Positions 10,344 to 25,776 of a stretch of DNA of 64,000 nucleotides are shown piece after piece. Source of the stretch: Argentina anserina (taxonomy: Eukaryota; Streptophyta; Magnoliopsida; Rosales; Rosaceae); assembly GCF_933775445.1 (NCBI RefSeq), contig NC_065873.1, positions 28,520,001 through 28,584,000 of the forward strand, given 5' to 3'. The notes under the pieces were generated by a model. It worked only from the letters and a program-made list of their open reading frames with translations. It was not told the origin of the DNA and did not search any database. Positions within the stretch are counted from its first letter, which is position 1, and every line of letters begins with the position of its first letter. The translations under genes were made by a program, and so were the position numbers.

Positions 10344-10469
10344 ATATCATATTTTTTTTCTGCTTTTTCTGCCGAGTCACCACTTAAACGACATGCCGTT
10401 TTTCTTCTAAAGCCATCGTCTCCCATTTAAAATCCCACATTTTTGGAGGGAATTCTCTGCAGCGAAACC

Positions 10470-12737
10470 ATGAGCAGGCAAGTCCTGAATCTCTCAGGCC
10501 ATTTCCACCAGAAGCTCCTCAACTTGTTAAACCCCGCATCGTCCTTATCACAGGCCCAACAAGCCCACGCCCATCTCCTCAAGACAGGTCTCTCCAACCA
10601 CACCAATCTCACCACCAAGCTCCTCTCCCTCTACGCCAACAGCCTCTGTTTCCTCGACGCCAAACTCGTCTTGGCTTCAATTCCACACCCCAACCTCTTC
10701 TCCTTCTCCACTCTCATTCACGCTTTCGCCAAACTCAATAGCTTCGGCAATGCGCTTGCCTTGTTCTCCCAAATGTTATCCCGGGGCATCGCCCCGGATA
10801 GCTTCCTCTTCCCCAGTGTCGTCAAGGCCTGCGCCGGACTGCGATCTTCGCGGTGCGCCGAACAGGTCCACGCCATTTCGTTTTCCTCGGGTTTCGCTTT
10901 CGACTCGTTCGTGCAATCCTCTCTGGTTCACATGTACGTTAAATGTGACCGGATGAGGGATGCACGCAAGGTGTTTGATAGAGTGCCTGAGAGGGATGTG
11001 GTTATTTACAGTGCTTTGATTTCGGGGTATTCTCGCCGCGGGTGCGTTGATGATGCGATGGAGCTTTTGGATGACATGAGGGGGTTGGGTTTCGAGCCGA
11101 ATGTGGTGCTGTGGAACGGGATGATTGCCGGGTTTAGTCATAGCAAGTTGTATGCTAGCACTGTTGGGGTGTTTCAGAGAATGCACTCGCAAGGATTTGA
11201 ACCCGATGGATCAAGTGTAGCTAGTGTTCTTCCTGCCGTAGGCGACTTGGAGGGTTTAGACGTTGGGGTTCAGATTCATGGATACGTGATCAAGCGGGGA
11301 CTGATATCGGACAAGTGTGTTGTTAGTGCGCTTGTCGATATGTATGGGAAGTGTGCTTGCACATTAGAGATGTCAAGAGTTGTTGGTGAAATGGATGAAC
11401 TAGATGTTGGTGCTTGCAATGCTTTAGTTACAGGGCTTGCTCGAAATGGTCTTGTTGACAATGCGTTGGAGGTGTTCAGGAAATTTAAGGGCCAAGGGTT
11501 GGAACTCAATATTGTGTCTTGGACTTCCATAATTGCTAGTTGTTCCCAAAATGGGAAGGATATGGAGGCTTTGGAGCTTTTTAGAGAGATGCAGTTTGAG
11601 GGTGTGGAGCCAAACTCTATGACCATCTCTTGCTTGCTTCCAGCATGTGGCAATATTGCAGCCTTGATGCATGGGAAGGCAGCCCATTGTTTTGCTCTCC
11701 GGAGGGGGATGCTTAGTGATGTGTATGTGGGGAGTGCATTGATTGATATGTATGCAAACTGCGGGAAAATGCAATTGTCGAGACTTTGTTTTGATAAAAT
11801 GCCCACTAGGAATTTGGTTTGCTGGAACGCAGTTATGAGTGGATATGCAATGCATGGAAATGCCAGGGAAACTATGGAGATCTTTCATATGATGCAGAGG
11901 AGTGGACAGAAGCCCGATATTATCAGCTTCACCTGTGTACTGTCTGCATGTAGCCAGAACGGTCTAACAGAAGAAGGGTGGCATTATTTTAACAGCATGT
12001 CAAAAGAACACGGTATAGAAGCTCGAATAGAACATTATGCTTGCATGGTCACACTACTCGGTCGTGCTGGAAAACTTGATGAGGCTTATTCAATGATCAA
12101 GAAAATGCCATTTGAGCCAGATGCTTGTGTTTGGGGAGCTTTGCTAAGTTCTTGTAGAGTTCACAACAATGTGACTTTAGGGGAGTCTACTGCAAAGAAG
12201 CTCTTCAATTTAGAACCGGGAAATCCTGGGAACTACATTCTTTTGTCCAATATATATGCTTCGAAAGGCTTGTGGGCTGAAGTAGATAGAGTGAGAGATA
12301 CGATGAAGAGTCTGGGTTTGCGGAAGAACCCTGGCTGCAGTTGGATCGAATTCAAGAACAAAGTTCACATGCTTCTTGCAGGAGACAAGTCACATCCTCA
12401 AATCATCCAAATTATGGAAAAGTTGCACGCATTGAGCTCGGAGATGAAGAAATCCGGATACTTCCCCAGTACTAACTTTGTATTGCAAGATGTGGAGGAA
12501 CAAGAAAAGGAGCAGATTTTGTGTGGACACAGTGAGAAACTGGCAGTAGTGTTGGGGCTTCTGAACACTCCTTCAGGAACTTCCCTTAGGGTAATTAAGA
12601 ACCTCAGGATCTGTGGTGATTGTCATTCTGTTATCAAATGCATATCCAGCTTGGAAGGGAGAGAGATTTCAGTCAGAGACACCAATCGCTTTCATCATTT
12701 TAAAGATGGAGTTTGTTCTTGTGGGGATTACTGGTGA
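10470..12737 (+). CDS. PCMP-H21: DYW-class pentatricopeptide repeat protein (PCMP-H21-like)
   Basis: Intronless, 755 aa from the ATG at 10470. It is a PLS-type PPR protein: tandem helical repeats bind organellar RNA, and the DYW domain is the cytidine deaminase for C-to-U editing. Repeat hallmarks recur, for example NLFSFSTLIHAFAKLN, DVVIYSALISGYSRRG, NIVSWTSIIASCSQNGKD and NLVCWNAVMSGYAMHG. The E region follows (EPDACVWGALLSSCRVHNNV ... GNYILLSNIYASKGLW). The DYW end carries the deaminase signature HSEK, the zinc pair in CGDCH, and the terminal CSCGDYW. The N terminus is compatible with organelle targeting. It closely resembles Arabidopsis At1g20230 from memory. The start codon lies only 127 bp after the tRNA-Val gene. 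Confidence 0.93.
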   Translation: MSRQVLNLSGHFHQKLLNLLNPASSLSQAQQAHAHLLKTGLSNHTNLTTKLLSLYANSLCFLDAKLVLASIPHPNLFSFSTLIHAFAKLNSFGNALALFSQMLSRGIAPDSFLFPSVVKACAGLRSSRCAEQVHAISFSSGFAFDSFVQSSLVHMYVKCDRMRDARKVFDRVPERDVVIYSALISGYSRRGCVDDAMELLDDMRGLGFEPNVVLWNGMIAGFSHSKLYASTVGVFQRMHSQGFEPDGSSVASVLPAVGDLEGLDVGVQIHGYVIKRGLISDKCVVSALVDMYGKCACTLEMSRVVGEMDELDVGACNALVTGLARNGLVDNALEVFRKFKGQGLELNIVSWTSIIASCSQNGKDMEALELFREMQFEGVEPNSMTISCLLPACGNIAALMHGKAAHCFALRRGMLSDVYVGSALIDMYANCGKMQLSRLCFDKMPTRNLVCWNAVMSGYAMHGNARETMEIFHMMQRSGQKPDIISFTCVLSACSQNGLTEEGWHYFNSMSKEHGIEARIEHYACMVTLLGRAGKLDEAYSMIKKMPFEPDACVWGALLSSCRVHNNVTLGESTAKKLFNLEPGNPGNYILLSNIYASKGLWAEVDRVRDTMKSLGLRKNPGCSWIEFKNKVHMLLAGDKSHPQIIQIMEKLHALSSEMKKSGYFPSTNFVLQDVEEQEKEQILCGHSEKLAVVLGLLNTPSGTSLRVIKNLRICGDCHSVIKCISSLEGREISVRDTNRFHHFKDGVCSCGDYW

Positions 12738-13256
12738 AATCAGAGCTTTTTCTCCAAGAAGACAAGTGTTCCTTCAACAATTAAGGTTCTGAGTTCTGAC
12801 TAGCGACTCGAGATAAAAGCTCCACTGGTGTTGATAATCATATAAGCTTTTATCCGAAGAAGAGGAAAGGCAAACTCCAGAGCCACATAGCCTACATTCA
12901 AGCGGTCCAGTGCTACACTCCAGCGGCTCTAGTCTGTTACTTAGAATAAAACTTCAACCTTGATCAAGATATGCACCAGCACCATTGCGTCTGTGGAAAT
13001 TGGTGAGTGAAAATATTGATGACTCCTGTTCGATTGGGTTCGGATCAAGTATAGTCTTTAGTCTTTACAAAAGTTACCACATTGCATACAAATTTTTGTC
13101 CCATCATTGTTTGCTTCTGCATTATTTTTATAACAAAAGGAGATTGAAATCTTATTCACATAGAAGTTACAGACAACAAGAGGTAATGCTGCTAGAAACA
13201 TCGATCAAGTAGAAAACAGAGGCTTGGATTTCAGGGATATTGATTGTTCTCATGGA
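12738..13256. other. Convergent spacer between PPR and CPK genes
   Basis: 3' flanks of two genes that face each other. No other feature seen. Confidence 0.5.
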
Positions 13257-16706
<3,450 letters not shown>

Positions 16707-17606
16707 CTCAGAATGATCACAGACAGAGATAGAAGGAACAAGAGTTTCAGTTTCAGTTTCAGGGTTGGAAAGAGTGGAAATGAAATGGGTATAAATGAGT
16801 TTAGAGAGAGAGAGAGAGAGAGAGAGAGTATATTACAAGTGTGTAGAGGAGGAGAAATGGGTTAGCGTCTTCTTCAGCTTCAACAGTTAAAGCTCAATTT
16901 GTGCTTTGCTTTTCTTCTTTGATGGTGATGAGCATCATTCTTGGTTTGCTTCCTTAAACTCTTATATTGGGCAAGGTGTGAGACGCTTTTCACCACCAAC
17001 AGCTGAGAAATAGGCGCCGGTTTTCCTCTTGCGGCCGCTTGCTTTAGTCACGTGTCCGTTTTTTATTTTTTGGGCTTACTTGGGCTTAGTTTTGGACTTC
17101 GAAATGAAAACTGGCTCTCAGGCCCAATCGGCTAATAAACGAAACATGGTTATTACAGAATTTAAACTAACTAACTTGTTAATTAACTCGTACTCAATAC
17201 ATATACAGAATAATTTTTTGGCTTTTGTTTTGCTTTTATTACATAGGGTAGCCCATCACTTGGATACTTGCCAGGAGCCCAGGACACGTACGAAATAAAC
17301 GAGGGGAAAATCGGGGAGCTGCAACTTTAGACCAAAACTACAGTAGATGTTTTTTTTTAGAGAGATGTCAAAAAAAACTACAGTAGATGTTGATCGAAGT
17401 CATCGAACAATGTAGTGTCAATTACTTGAGAATTTTAGAATAAGAATCACATCACACTTTTAAAAATTAATGATCCAATCCCAGGGAACAGTCATTCCTA
17501 AAACCAAATTAAACAACAGACCAGAACTATAATAGGCTTTCATAGCAGAGCAACCATCACTTTAGTATAATTAGCAAATTGATTAGCGCCCAAACCAATA
17601 GATGAA
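16707..17606. other. CPK promoter/leader and spacer to the nucleoredoxin 3' end
   Basis: Contains a (GA)n run just upstream of the CPK start. The rest shows no gene. Confidence 0.5.
16803..16828. repeat. (GA)n tract in the CPK leader
   Basis: About 13 GA units, read as CT in the sense of the CPK gene, 97 bp upstream of its start codon. Confidence 0.9.
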
Positions 17607-20600
17607 TCATGCACTGACTGCACCAGTAGTAGCAGTGACACACTTGGGGTGCACCTCATATCCGCATTCAAGACACTGATAAGCCCAACCGCATCCTTGT
17701 TCATCACAGTCGCAACATATAAAGGGTCCTCCGCCGTTGCCTTCCGACACCAAATTCAGCTCATGCCTATGTCCTACATGGTACACCGACCGCGGCAGAG
17801 CCTTGGCCTCTTCATCCATTTTCTTCTCCAACGATTCCAACTTTGCAGCAGTGAAGGGATAAGCATTTTCCTTGTACAAGTTGATCAGATTTCTACCGTG
17901 CTTGGTGACAGTTTTACCATCCGGCCCTAAAATTACCAAACAAGGAATACCTTTGACATCGAAATGCTTAACGAGCTCTTTGATGTTGGGATCATCAAAG
18001 GGTAATGCTAGCCATTGCATGGTGCTGAAGTATGCTTCGAAGGATGTTCTATCGCGATCACTTGAAACAAACACTATCTCGAAGTCCTCTCCATCTTGTT
18101 GCCGATCACCTACTTGCATTTGCTCTTTAATCTTCTTGTAGATTGAGACAAGCCGAGGGGTGAAATTAACACATGGAATGCACCACTGAGCTGAAAAGTA
18201 GAGTCCAATTGTCTTGCCTATCAATGAAGCCACAGGGACCTGTTTCACCATGTGGTAAATTCCCAAACGATCAGAACTAAAAAAACATATATAGTTTATA
18301 CTTAGTTATATATAATTACTTACCTAGTTATCCTGGTAGGTATACATCAATGAACGATTCTCCCCGTGTATCTGGTGAGAGATGAATTATTGCTATTCGA
18401 TAAACTACCTGATTTGGCGTCTGATGGCCCAGAAGATAGTGTCTGTTGTGGTTTGTTAGCAGATTGGTCAAGGTCTGGTTCTCATGTTTCTCTTTCTCTT
18501 CTTTCTCCAACTGTTCCAGCCTCTGTTTAGTAAAAGGAAAGGCTTGGACACCATAGCGATAAATGATCTCAACTCCATCACGCAACGTAGCCTCATCACC
18601 ATCCTTGCAATCACTAGGTTGCAGAATAACCAGGCTCGGAATTCCCTCTATCTCAAATTTTCGATTCAGAGCTTTCTTGATCTCCAAATCGGAAAAAGGA
18701 ATTGCTGGCCACGGCATGCAACCGTGGTAGCCGTTAAAGGCATCAGAGTCTTCATCAGATGATATGTACACGATTTCAAACCTAGAACCAGTAGTGGTAT
18801 TGTTCTTGAGCTGATTATAGATGCCGACTAAGAGTTGGTTGAAGTTCCAGCATGGAGGGTACCAATTGGCCGAGAAGTAGAGCCCTATTATCTTCCCATC
18901 AAGATCAGAAACTTTCACCTGTCACAATAATGCACCAAATTGGTGGTTAAAATTGTTTGGACATTTTCGTTCAGCTAGTTTCCTTGACACAAGGTCTATT
19001 GCCCCAACATGTTTCCAATATGAACTAGGAAATTGATGGATCTTGGGCTGCTTCGATAATTCTGATAATGCAATGGACCATTTTGGGCCAGAGGACAGAA
19101 CCTAGAATGTACGAAAGTGATGTTCTACCATCTTTATTTTCAAGGTAGATATGTATTGGTGCCAGCTTTGGCCACGTGTCAAACGGTAAACGATAGTGTG
19201 GTCGCTGTGGTGAGAAAGACATCAATTTTGTGGTTAATCTACTATACATCCGAGACATGTTATTCATCTACCACGGATATTATTTTTCTGACCCTATTCA
19301 CAAAACAATATCCACCGTCGAATGTGGAATATATATAAAATGCATCAATATATATTAAAATTGTCCCTATTTTGTCATGTAAAATCTCTTCACTACTAAC
19401 AATATTACGAAGATCATGTTGTGTTTTGCTTAACAGGGAGAAAAAAATGTTGATTGTGACTTATCACCGAAATGTAACATGCATGGTTTGGTAATTACTA
19501 CTTTTCTTTAATTAAGTGGGATATATGAATTAGATAAAGATTTTATTGGTTAGAAGCCTAGATTCGGAGGCAGGTGGAGATGGCTTTAATTAATAGGTAA
19601 AACGGTATGATTTTATACAAAATGTGCACCTAATTTCGGCGAGTGAGTTGAGGGCTTGAGGACTTGAGGTTAGTGATGAAATATATGGTGGAATGGCGGT
19701 CGATATAAGATTTAGTTTGGGTTCTTAATTCTATCTTTAACTTTAAAATATCAATAGTTCCTTCTTGCGACAACGATTTAGCGAGCTATACATGGATCCA
19801 GATTTATAGTATGAACCCTAATCAATGTAAATAAACATGTGTCAACATATTATCTCATACGATCGAGTAGACGACCAGCTAGAAAGTAGAAACTTTTGCT
19901 TTGATACAGCATGCAGTGCCATTATTTCCCTGGTGAAGTCTATCAAAGACCTATACCCATCGGTCAATTCTTTTATATAAAATTAAACTTATAAATGGGA
20001 AGCCAGGCAAGCTGAAGCAGTTTATGCAAAGACTAATTAATCAAGATAAATAAGCAAGATCGATCTTCAACCCTGTATTACTTATTCGCGCAAGCTAAAC
20101 GAAATCCGAAATTAGCAACTCGATCAATCGCTTCCACACGTACTAATAACTAATTAATTTCATATATGTATACGTGTATATATTGTAGTAAATTGTATAT
20201 CCCATATATTCCTCATTTTTATTTATTTTTGATAGAGTCTCATATATTCTTTATTAAGTTGTGTAATAACAGTATATATTTCACAGTTCATAAGTATGAT
20301 TTCAGCGATTCACACCGCAAATTAACTTTTAATTAAGCTCTAGTACGTTAGCGTCGTAATTAACTTCATGCATTAACTAACAAGTTCGATCAAGTGCATG
20401 TTCGGCCAAATTAATTAAACATATATAATTAACTTGGGTTCATTTGCATATGCTAGACAGAATTCTATGATTCTATCTCCCAAGTTAGGCCACAGTATCC
20501 TACTATCAATACAGCTAGACAGATCGTACGACTGTACGATCGAGAGGGAGATAGAAAGGCAGCTAGCTAGAAAAGAAAGAACGTACGAGAACCAACCTGA

Positions 20601-20755
20601 TTTCCAGATGGAGAAAGAAGATAATCACGATCTGGGGAGGCCAGCAGAGATGATATTCTAGAAGTCGAAACCCTCGCAGCCTCTGCAGCACCAGCAACAC
20701 CAGCACCAGTTCCGTTTCTCAGAGCTTGATCATGGTTATTCATCATCTCCTTCAT
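17607..20755 (-). CDS. Nucleoredoxin (two thioredoxin domains plus C1-like zinc domain), 3 exons
   Basis: Exons 20755-20597, 18918-18409 and 18239-17607 give 433 aa; intron 1 is about 1.7 kb. Exon 1 ends with LLASPDRDYLLSPSGNQ, the normal lead-in of NRX1-type domain 1, which is why I joined this distant exon. Domain 1 (about 54-190) has WYPPC at residues 72-76: the usual first, nucleophilic Cys is Tyr. Domain 2 (about 224-365) has an intact WCIPC at 242-246. The end holds a Cys/His zinc module (ICCDCDEQGCGWAYQCLECG, then YEVHPKC). Nucleoredoxins reduce disulfides on target proteins; plant NRX1 protects catalase and acts in redox signalling in cytosol and nucleus. Canonical NRX1 has three thioredoxin domains, so this is a shorter type. 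The mRNA leader would carry a long (GA)n run directly before the ATG. Confidence 0.85.
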
Positions 20756-20760
20756 CGTCA

Positions 20761-20762
<2 letters not shown>

Positions 20763-20823
<61 letters not shown>
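20763..20823. repeat. (CT)n microsatellite in the nucleoredoxin leader
   Basis: About 30 CT units, read as GA in the sense of the nucleoredoxin gene, ending 7 bp before its start codon. Confidence 0.9.
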
Positions 20824-20826
<3 letters not shown>

Positions 20827-23800
20827 AGTTGGACAAAAGATCGAAGAGAGTACTGGCGCTTCTGCCTGAAATGAAAATAGCCAGACTGCAGACACAGACT
20901 TATTAATAATATTCCTGACAATTAACCTAATTCGTTTTCCCACGTCGCTACTTTGGTATGTGTATGTACATTTTTTTGGTCAATCCTCTGTATTCTTCGA
21001 ATTAAGCCGTGCCATACATACATCAAAACCCCCACACAAAGCTTTCGTCTATTATCGCTCATATAATGGAGTTGGACTAGCCAAGAGTACCACTGTGCTC
21101 CACTACGGCTTACCCTAAATCCGGAGCTTCACCAATGAATCACCACCACGGCTTCTATCAACTCTCGTGAGAAAATAATCAGAGCCAACACAGTGTGACA
21201 CATGTTAAGATAATTGGATTGGAATTGGCGTGACGCATGATTGATTGCTACGTTAGGTTGTGGCACTTGGCAACATATGTGTTGCCGATGCAAGTTAGCT
21301 AGCATGGTCCGTGTTGCCATAAAGAACTCTTTGAATTGATCGTTGTCACTGATTTGTGAAAGACAAACTAACTGAGGGACACATGTCGCGGCAACCATCG
21401 CTCCTTTTCATTTCCAATATAATCCCTCTTTCGTCATCTATTCCTTTCCTTTTTCATGGAAAATGAGATGGGCATGAGCTTTTTACTTTATAAAATCAAC
21501 TCCACAAAACAATCCGATTTGTTAAGGAGAAAACAATGTAAGTGTACTTGTCTCTAATTAGAGGTTGCATGATATGTACGCAACTAGGGATTCATATTAC
21601 TTGTTTGGTAATATAATCGTTCAACATAGAAAAAATATTTCTTATCTGGTATGTAGTTGGTGTTAAGTTTTCGATATGTTTGTAAACTCGTCACTAGTTG
21701 AATATTGTACATCTTATATATTTTATAGTAAAAGTAGAGACGGGAATATGTCATATATGCATATAGAAGTTTATTGTTGCGTTATACATATACGTAAAGA
21801 ACAAAATGGTGGCCTTCTTTTTGGAAGGATGGGTGATACTTAATTCCTTATGTGGTAAGCTATCCAAACCCGAGTCATTCGGTAGCTAAGCTAGCTTTTA
21901 CTTATTTAAAAACGATAGCCATCAGGGTAGTTAATGCTCAGTGTTGCTTATTTAATTGCTACAAATTGGTCCGTCACATTTGTAATTGCTAGCTTCGCCT
22001 CCACATCACGAGCATCATTTCAAAGCATATACAAAAACACACGTATGTGATAGGGTGGGGTTTCGTTGGATTCAAGCTACAAGAGTTGATTATTTAGTTT
22101 CCCACAATCTCAAGTCTTGTTTATTTGTAGTACTTGTTAGTATACACTAGAGACGCTACATAGAGTTTGCCGTTTTCCACGTTTTGGGATGTGCTTCTAC
22201 GACCACAATGTCTACCACATCCACTTTTTTGGGCCTTTATACTAGTTTTGGGGAGCACATTCACCTGTACCAAACAAACCCAGTGCTAAATATGTGCATA
22301 CTATATAAAATTGACACATGAAATTTCACCCATTATAATTTATCACTGACTGACTCTGTTAAAGTTAAAATGGGTTAAAAGATATTTTTGAAGTTCTCAG
22401 TAAAACTCTGACGGTTTACAAGTCTTTCTGTAACTAAGCTTGAGTCACCAACGATAACTATCATAATTTTCATCATATCCTTTACAAATATAGAAAATTT
22501 AACCCCAAAATCCCAAGAACCCAAATTCACGGTTCATTAAGATCTTCCCCATTGCCGGAATTGTGAACCCAATTTATTGTCTTTAATCTCCAGCTGTTAA
22601 GTATGAATACTGAATGGGTTATGGGTATGGAAGTTATATATCTCTGAACAATGCTGTAGTAGCCCTAAATTTGGATTTAGATGGGTATTGGAACTCTGTA
22701 CCCAAGCCTTTACTTTAAGCACAGGCTCATGTGATGAAAATTTTGATGAGGAAAGCATGAAAGGGGTGAGAAAGTCATTTCAGAGCAGTGCTAGTATGGC
22801 ATCTTTATCTGCATCACACGAGATTGGGAAAAGAAAAACACATAAAGACGATTAAAGAGAAGAAGAAGTATGATGGAAGAAGAAAAGGCACGTGGTGGAA
22901 ACTGGGGTCTGGGAGTGTTTTTAACCAAAGTTACCAGAGTTAGTCTCTGTTATGTTATGTTATGGTGATTGGAATTCCATGTATCAGTTCCATTGTAGGC
23001 ACATATTTGGCACTGGGTTGGTTTTCTGGCAGAGGTGATGTGCTCCCAGTTTTGGGCTGCTTTTTTCGGTTTGTAATTCTCAACAAACCTGGTAAAAGCC
23101 CAGGTTTACATATATACTAAGTTACCAAATACAACTTCCCAAAGTTTTATACTCGCACGTCTCAGTTGCTTATTAATTATCTTACGGTAAAGGAAAGTAA
23201 GAATTTATTATCCGATTCGTCGATTGGGTTACAGATGCGGCATTCCCTTATTTGGTTTCAATATAAACATGCACGCTTGGCACATTTTCAGCTATTGATC
23301 GGACAAAAAGTAAACTGACTCATGATTCGTCGGATCGGAATTACTCTTACATTGATCAACAGCTAGCAAAGCATCAAATTGAGGGAAGGAATCGTACCAT
23401 AGTAATTACTTGACGTAAAATTTAAAATCTCCAGGTTGGAACTCATTAATGAACAATAAATCTTCCCCAGATAGTCGCATATACGTACAGCTAGCAATTC
23501 CATTCTAGAATACCGTGTGTGTAAACATTCTCAGAGCCCGATGCACCGCCGAATTGCCACCAAATCAATCCCATGTACGCCGGGATTGAACATATAGTCC
23601 AGTCTGCCACAAATTTTATATATGGCTGCAAATTTCAAATTACAGTTTCATTCCTATTTTGGACTTGGAAGAAGGGAATCTGAAAATTTTCCTTCAATGT
23701 TCATCATGCCCGCCTTGCTGCCTGTACCTTTGGACTGAGAAATTGATATTTCATCAAATCATGCATGAGAATGATGGTGGGATACTAATATACCGTGGAA

Positions 23801-23949
23801 AAGGGTTCGATGATTCTAAACGAATAATGAAATTAATCGAGATCGTACATGATATCAAAAACGTGCCCTACACAGCATTGTTCTACATCGGACTCATATA
23901 TACTAATATATACTTGAATTTCGTTTTCTCTGAACTACAATTTGATCAG
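20824..23949. other. Long intergenic region without recognised genes
   Basis: AT-rich spacer of about 3.1 kb between the 5' end of the nucleoredoxin gene and the 3' end of the RING gene. A 104-codon frame at 23659-23973 has no family resemblance. I see no transposon ends or RNA genes. Confidence 0.5.
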
Positions 23950-24372
23950 CTAGCATGGACTTTCATCAGATGAAGCGATGATAATAATCTGAACAGGTTC
24001 GAGTTTTGGTCTACAATCGAGCTTGGCTCTACAAACAGGACAGATGGAACTGTGAGAAAGCCATGTATCCGCGCATTGGAGATGAAAGCCGTGGTTACAA
24101 CCGGGAATCACCCTGGCCGGTTGTTCTGCCTCGATCTCGTCCAGGCACACCGCGCACTCTGTCCCCCTGACCAGCTCTTTCCCGTAAGCTTTCGGCAGCT
24201 TCTCGAGATCAGACGCCGATAAGCCGTTCTCGGGAACCTGCTTGACCGGTAACGCAGGCACTACCGCCGACTGAGTATTGGCGGCGAACCATAAGAGACA
24301 GATGTAGACCACGAACACTGCGCTCATGCCTACGCAGGGTAGGAAGAGCGCAAGGAAGATGGAGAAGAGCAT
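23950..24372 (-). CDS. ATL23: RING-H2 E3 ubiquitin ligase, ATL23-like
   Basis: Intronless, 140 aa. A single N-terminal membrane helix (about 1-30, LFSIFLALFLPCVGMSAVFV) is followed by a short linker. Next comes the GLSASDLEKLP element, a form of the ATL-family GLD box. The RING-H2 finger spans about 72-115: CAVC, then CNHGFHLQC, then CPVC, giving the C3H2C3 ligand set, with the ATL-typical Pro before the last pair and a Trp (ADTWL). It is a membrane-tethered E3 that passes ubiquitin from an E2 to unknown targets. The protein is short for ATLs but the size matches ATL23. A TATAAATA box lies about 45 bp upstream of the ATG, implying a very short leader. Confidence 0.88.
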   Translation of the reverse strand: MLFSIFLALFLPCVGMSAVFVVYICLLWFAANTQSAVVPALPVKQVPENGLSASDLEKLPKAYGKELVRGTECAVCLDEIEAEQPARVIPGCNHGFHLQCADTWLSHSSICPVCRAKLDCRPKLEPVQIIIIASSDESPC

Positions 24373-24415
24373 TATTTCTCTTGCGGTCTTGGTTTAAAGA
24401 AATTAACCTAAGGCA

Positions 24416-24423
24416 TATTTATA
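24416..24423 (-). promoter_or_regulatory. TATA box of the RING-H2 gene
   Basis: TATAAATA on the minus strand, 44-51 bp upstream of the start codon. Confidence 0.5.
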
Positions 24424-25776
24424 CCAGGCATAAACATTATTCTAGGGATTGCTTACTTTGAATTAAACTGAGAAATTAAATGAGGATTTGGTAGCTGGAA
24501 TCGAGTGGGTTACAGAGAGGAGCAACCGAGGTGACGTTATTGGATGGGTTGTGTGTGTGTGTATAACGGTCGCATATGGAAGTGAGGGGCTCGTTTTGTT
24601 TTTGCAGTTTTGGTTTAGGTTTAGCGAATCAGTGAATACTATGCACGTTTTCGCAAGTTTTGGCAACTCTTTTACTGCGACGTGTGTTGGTGTGTACAGC
24701 TGTTGAGTCTCTTGGATGGGCCGAGCAACCTTGAATAGTAGAATTGAATATAATTCAATAGCAAAAGGCCCCTGCTTGAACCAATTGACTACAATTGATC
24801 TCGTTTTTCTATTTTTATTTATGGAAGCAACGATGGTGTGTCCTTAAAGATTGTTTAGATCCGGAGACTAATCTTTGTTTTTTGAAATCCGGAGACTAAT
24901 CTAGATCGCGGAAATTTGTCAGAATGCTTCATCCCTCCCTCCTACAAAACGTGAACAAGTTAATATTAAATATTTTTATAGACATGTGTATGAAAATATA
25001 GTAACTCTTACCAAATACTAACTAGATCACATCAAACAAATTTACATACTACCCTCTATTTGTCCATTTTGTGTCCATCCTTTTAAACCTATGTCATGTG
25101 TTTAATTGCTAAATTATTATCTAAATATGAGAAATTTGCCAGCCACTTTTCATTTGCACACTTTGTGTCTACTTTTTTAAACTTATGTCATGTGTCTTTT
25201 CTCAACTCAAAATTAAATAATAATTGAGCAATTGGACACATGACATGAGTTTAGAATGGTGCGCACAAGGTAGGCAGATAGAGGGTGGTCGACAAATTTG
25301 TTCCCTTAAATATAAGTTGAAAAAAGACACATGACATGAGTTTAGAAAGATAAACACAAAATGGGCAAATAAATAATTATCGGCAAATTTGTTCTCCTTG
25401 ACCACATATAGCGATTTTTATTAGAATCAAATTAGTAGATATTTAGATGGTTATATCCAAGTGGCGAAATCGATTTGTCCAATTTTCAATGAGAAGGACC
25501 CAAATTATACAAAAGGGTGGTATAAAACAAGTCGAGTTGAATACGATAATCCGGGTACATTCATACCTTCAAGCCGGCCATATATACGTAGTTGTACACT
25601 TGTACTTGCACAATCTACAGATTACAGTAAATCATGTTGAACAACAGTAAAAATTTGATCGAATATGAAACAGAATCTCTCTATCCCCGACACGTAGAAG
25701 AATATTTGTCGCTTTATATATAAATGTTTATCATGCTCTGGTGACTCTGTACCTTCCATAGTCCACTCGAAGAAAA
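24424..25776. other. Divergent spacer between RING-H2 and thioredoxin-like genes
   Basis: Shared upstream region of the RING-H2 (-) and thioredoxin-like (+) genes. It contains the foldback at 25036-25405 and a tiny duplication (TCCGGAGACTAATCT twice, about 24858-24902). No gene seen. Confidence 0.5.
25036..25405. mobile_element. Foldback element of four related units, two in each orientation
   Basis: The left half holds two direct units (about 25036-25115 and 25125-25210) with the order ACAAATTT-like, CATTTTGTGTC, TTTTAAAC, TATGTCATGTGT. The right half holds two inverted units (about 25215-25310 and 25315-25405), recognised by GACACATGACATGAGTTTAGAA and then ACAAATTTG. Arms pair at about 170 bp each. 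No transposase and no clear target duplication. Confidence 0.6.

Noticed and set aside
11276..11888. Long minus-strand frames under the PPR gene
   Set aside because: Antisense shadows of a clear, intact coding sequence.
20736..20943. Frames encoding repeated Arg-Glu
   Set aside because: They are only translations of the GA/CT microsatellite.
23659..23973. 104-codon plus-strand frame
   Set aside because: No family resemblance, and it overlaps the 3' end of the RING gene on the other strand.
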